From Fidelibacterota bacterium (GTDB taxonomy: Bacteria; Bipolaricaulota; Bipolaricaulia; Bipolaricaulales; Bipolaricaulaceae), in contig JAJRVI010000200.1 in the NCBI GenBank assembly GCA_024277405.1, positions 1 through 14,740 of the forward strand: 14,740 nucleotides of DNA, in the 5' to 3' direction. The position numbers were made by a program, and so were the translations under genes. Each line of letters opens with the position of its first letter. The first letter of the stretch is position 1. Below are positions 13,274 to 14,740 of this stretch, piece after piece. The notes beneath the pieces are model-generated. The model had not been told where the DNA came from. It saw only the letters and a list, made by a program, of their open reading frames with translations, and searched no databases.

Positions 13274-14320
13274 ATGCGGGAACTCCTCGATCTCACCCCC
13301 GCGGAACTCCGGGAGCACCTCGTCTCCATGGGCGAGCCCCCCTACCGGGCGCGCCAGGTGTTCGAGTGGGCGTGGAAACACCTGGTACGCGATTTTTCCG
13401 CGATGACCAACCTCCCGGTATCCCTGCGGGAGCAGCTCTCCCGGGAGTTCGTGATCGGGGCCGCGACCCCCGGGGCCACCCTGATGGACGCCGAGGAGGG
13501 GACCGAGAAGGTCCTCCTCACCCTCCGGGACGGGGAGGCCATAGAGACGGTACTCATGCGAGAGGACGACCGCCGCACCGTCTGCATCTCCACCCAGGTG
13601 GGCTGCCCCATCGGCTGTGCCTTCTGCGCCACGGGGAGGACAGGGTTCCGCCGGGACCTCTCCCCGGGGGAGATCGCCCTCCAGGTCCTCTTCTTCGCGG
13701 CGAAGCTGAAGGCGGAGGGGCAGCGGGTCACCCACGTGGTGCTCATGGGGATGGGGGAGCCCTTCCTCAACTACGATGCCACCCTCAAGGCCATCCGGAA
13801 CCTGAACCATCCCTGGGGGCTGAACCTGGGCGCCCGTCGCTTCACCGTCTCCACCGTGGGGATCGTCCCCGGGATCCTGCGGTTGGCGGAGGAGGGGCTC
13901 CAGCTCAACCTCGCCATCTCCCTCCATGCTCCCTGGGACGACCTGCGGGCGGAGCTCGTCCCCGCGGCCCGGAAATACCCCATCGCCGATGTCCTCGCGG
14001 CGGCCGAGGAGTATGTGCGCGCCACCAAGCGCCGCGTCACCTACGAGTACGTGCTCCTCTCCGGGGTGAACGACTCGCCGGCGGCGGCCCGGGCGCTGGC
14101 CGGGCTTCTGCGGGGCCGGCTCGCCCACGTGAACCTGATCCCCTTCAACCCCGCGCCGGGGCTCCCCTTCAAGCGGCCGCCGCTTCGTAGGGTGGAAGCG
14201 TTCAAGCGGGAACTGCTTCGGCGGGGAATCGACGTGACCGTGCGGTACTCCAGGGGGGTGAGGATCCAGGCGGGCTGCGGCCAGCTCAGGGCCGCCCGCC
14301 TCGGCGCCACCTCCGGATGA
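13274..14320 (+). CDS. rlmN: 23S rRNA (adenine2503-C2)-methyltransferase RlmN
   Basis: A 348-residue radical SAM enzyme that methylates C2 of adenine 2503 in 23S rRNA, and A37 in some tRNAs, in the ribosomal peptidyl-transferase region. The 4Fe-4S cluster motif CPIGCAFC holds Cys111, Cys115 and Cys118; VCISTQVG precedes it, LMGMGEPFLNYD (157-168) follows, and the C-terminal catalytic cysteine is Cys335 in IQAGCGQLRA. The N-terminal helical domain (LLDLTPAELREHL to FSAMTNLP) is also typical. Length is normal. The ATG at 13274 is the natural N-terminus; it has only a weak GGGG nearby and lies just after a TATAAT box. It is divergent from the operon regulator with a 96-base gap and overlaps the convergent M1 peptidase gene by 35 bases. 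Housekeeping gene, apparently unrelated to the operon. Confidence 0.97.
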   Translation: MRELLDLTPAELREHLVSMGEPPYRARQVFEWAWKHLVRDFSAMTNLPVSLREQLSREFVIGAATPGATLMDAEEGTEKVLLTLRDGEAIETVLMREDDRRTVCISTQVGCPIGCAFCATGRTGFRRDLSPGEIALQVLFFAAKLKAEGQRVTHVVLMGMGEPFLNYDATLKAIRNLNHPWGLNLGARRFTVSTVGIVPGILRLAEEGLQLNLAISLHAPWDDLRAELVPAARKYPIADVLAAAEEYVRATKRRVTYEYVLLSGVNDSPAAARALAGLLRGRLAHVNLIPFNPAPGLPFKRPPLRRVEAFKRELLRRGIDVTVRYSRGVRIQAGCGQLRAARLGATSG

Positions 14321-14740
14321 TCCCCGCCGCCTCCGGGCCCCCGGCCTCCCCCAGGACCCGAAGGAGATCAGCCCCGGTCGCGATCCGCCAGCGATATTCG
14401 CCGAGGTAGCGCCGCAGGGCATCGAGCAGCTGATCCCGCCCCATCGCCGCCTCCAGATCGAGGAAGAACAGGGCCCCGCCGGAGTAGACGATCCCCCCAT
14501 ATCCCTCCCCCTCGGGGAACTTCCACAGGGGATCGAAAGGGGTGGCTCCGGGGTTCCGGGAGCGGCCGCGCTCGTAAGAGCCCTTCCAATAATCGAGGAG
14601 TTCGGGGAACAAGCCCCATTCCTCCATGATGAGCCCCGAGGTGTAGGTGGCCAGGGCCTCATCCACCCACGGCTCCCGCACCTGGTCGTTCCCCACCTGG
14701 GCGTACCACCACTGATGGGCCACCTCGTGGGCGAAGATCA
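14286..14740 (-). CDS. M1-family zinc metallopeptidase, C-terminal part, 5' end outside window
   Basis: The frame enters from the right edge and gives 150 visible residues. It begins IFAHEVAHQWW, the HEXXH zinc and catalytic motif, and the third zinc ligand is the Glu of WVDEALATYTS exactly 18 residues after the second His, the HEXXH-X18-E signature of family M1. VYSGGALFFLDLEAAMG carries the tyrosine region expected downstream of the site. The protein stops about 145 residues after the motif with a short GxxxLLRVLGEAGG and Arg-rich tail, so it lacks the long C-terminal domain of large aminopeptidases and resembles the compact bacterial M1 members. Its 3' end overlaps the end of rlmN by 35 bases. 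A GTG at 14721-14723 is in frame but lies inside the zinc motif and is not the start. Role: probably aminopeptidase; location unknown because the N-terminus is missing. Confidence 0.92.
   Translation of the reverse strand, partial: IFAHEVAHQWWYAQVGNDQVREPWVDEALATYTSGLIMEEWGLFPELLDYWKGSYERGRSRNPGATPFDPLWKFPEGEGYGGIVYSGGALFFLDLEAAMGRDQLLDALRRYLGEYRWRIATGADLLRVLGEAGGPEAAGIIRRWRRGGRP

Noticed and set aside
1..14740. CRISPR arrays, tRNA/rRNA genes, insertion-sequence ends and riboswitches
   Set aside because: No regularly spaced repeats, no cloverleaf or rRNA-like segments, no transposase frame, and no intergenic gap exceeds about 100 bases.

Overview
The window is a high-GC bacterial chromosome fragment. 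Most 60-base lines I counted by hand are roughly 60-70% G+C. GGAGG-type ribosome sites, sigma70-like promoters and RlmN mark it as bacterial. Two secreted proteins have signal peptides without a lipobox cysteine, which would fit a diderm with a periplasm; this is inference. The proteins are rich in Arg, Glu and Leu, PurD looks archaeal/thermophile-like, and YqeB points to selenium-dependent molybdenum hydroxylases. An uncultured anaerobic, perhaps thermophilic, lineage is plausible, but no marker in the window fixes the taxon.

Layout. (1) 1-1362 (+): the 3' part of a family 5 solute-binding protein, ending at a perfect 12-bp hairpin (1374-1405) shared with the convergent gene. (2) 1430-3646 (-): a secreted endonuclease/exonuclease/phosphatase (EEP) protein most like bacterial sphingomyelinase C. 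It has a beta-rich, duplicated N-terminal half and a catalytic half of clearly lower G+C, and it carries its own sigma70-like promoter (3669-3697). (3) 3736-13177 (-): nine genes in one direction with almost no gaps, in transcription order: GntR/UTRA regulator, solute-binding protein, DppB-type permease, DppC-type permease, PfkB-family kinase, BtpA-family protein, PurD, hydantoinase/dihydropyrimidinase-type amidohydrolase, YqeB. Four junctions are 4-base ATGA stop/start overlaps. The only strong internal punctuation is a terminator-like hairpin between the binding protein and the permeases. (4) 13274-14320 (+): rlmN, divergent from the regulator. (5) 14286-14740 (-): the C-terminal part of an M1 zinc peptidase whose 3' end overlaps that of rlmN by 35 bases.

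How the genes may work together (inference). The operon reads as a regulated uptake-and-use module. A small molecule is bound outside the membrane, imported through DppBC (no ATPase is encoded here), then handled by a sugar/nucleoside-type kinase, a BtpA TIM-barrel protein and a cyclic-amide hydrolase. PurD and YqeB tie it to purine metabolism: PurD makes glycinamide ribonucleotide, and the YqeB family accompanies selenium-dependent purine/xanthine hydroxylases. The likely theme is nucleoside, nucleobase or hydantoin-type nitrogen and ribose salvage, under a GntR/HutC regulator that probably represses its own promoter at an operator overlapping the start site.

No stretch over 300 bases lacks a gene. 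I saw no tRNA, rRNA, CRISPR array, insertion sequence or replication origin.
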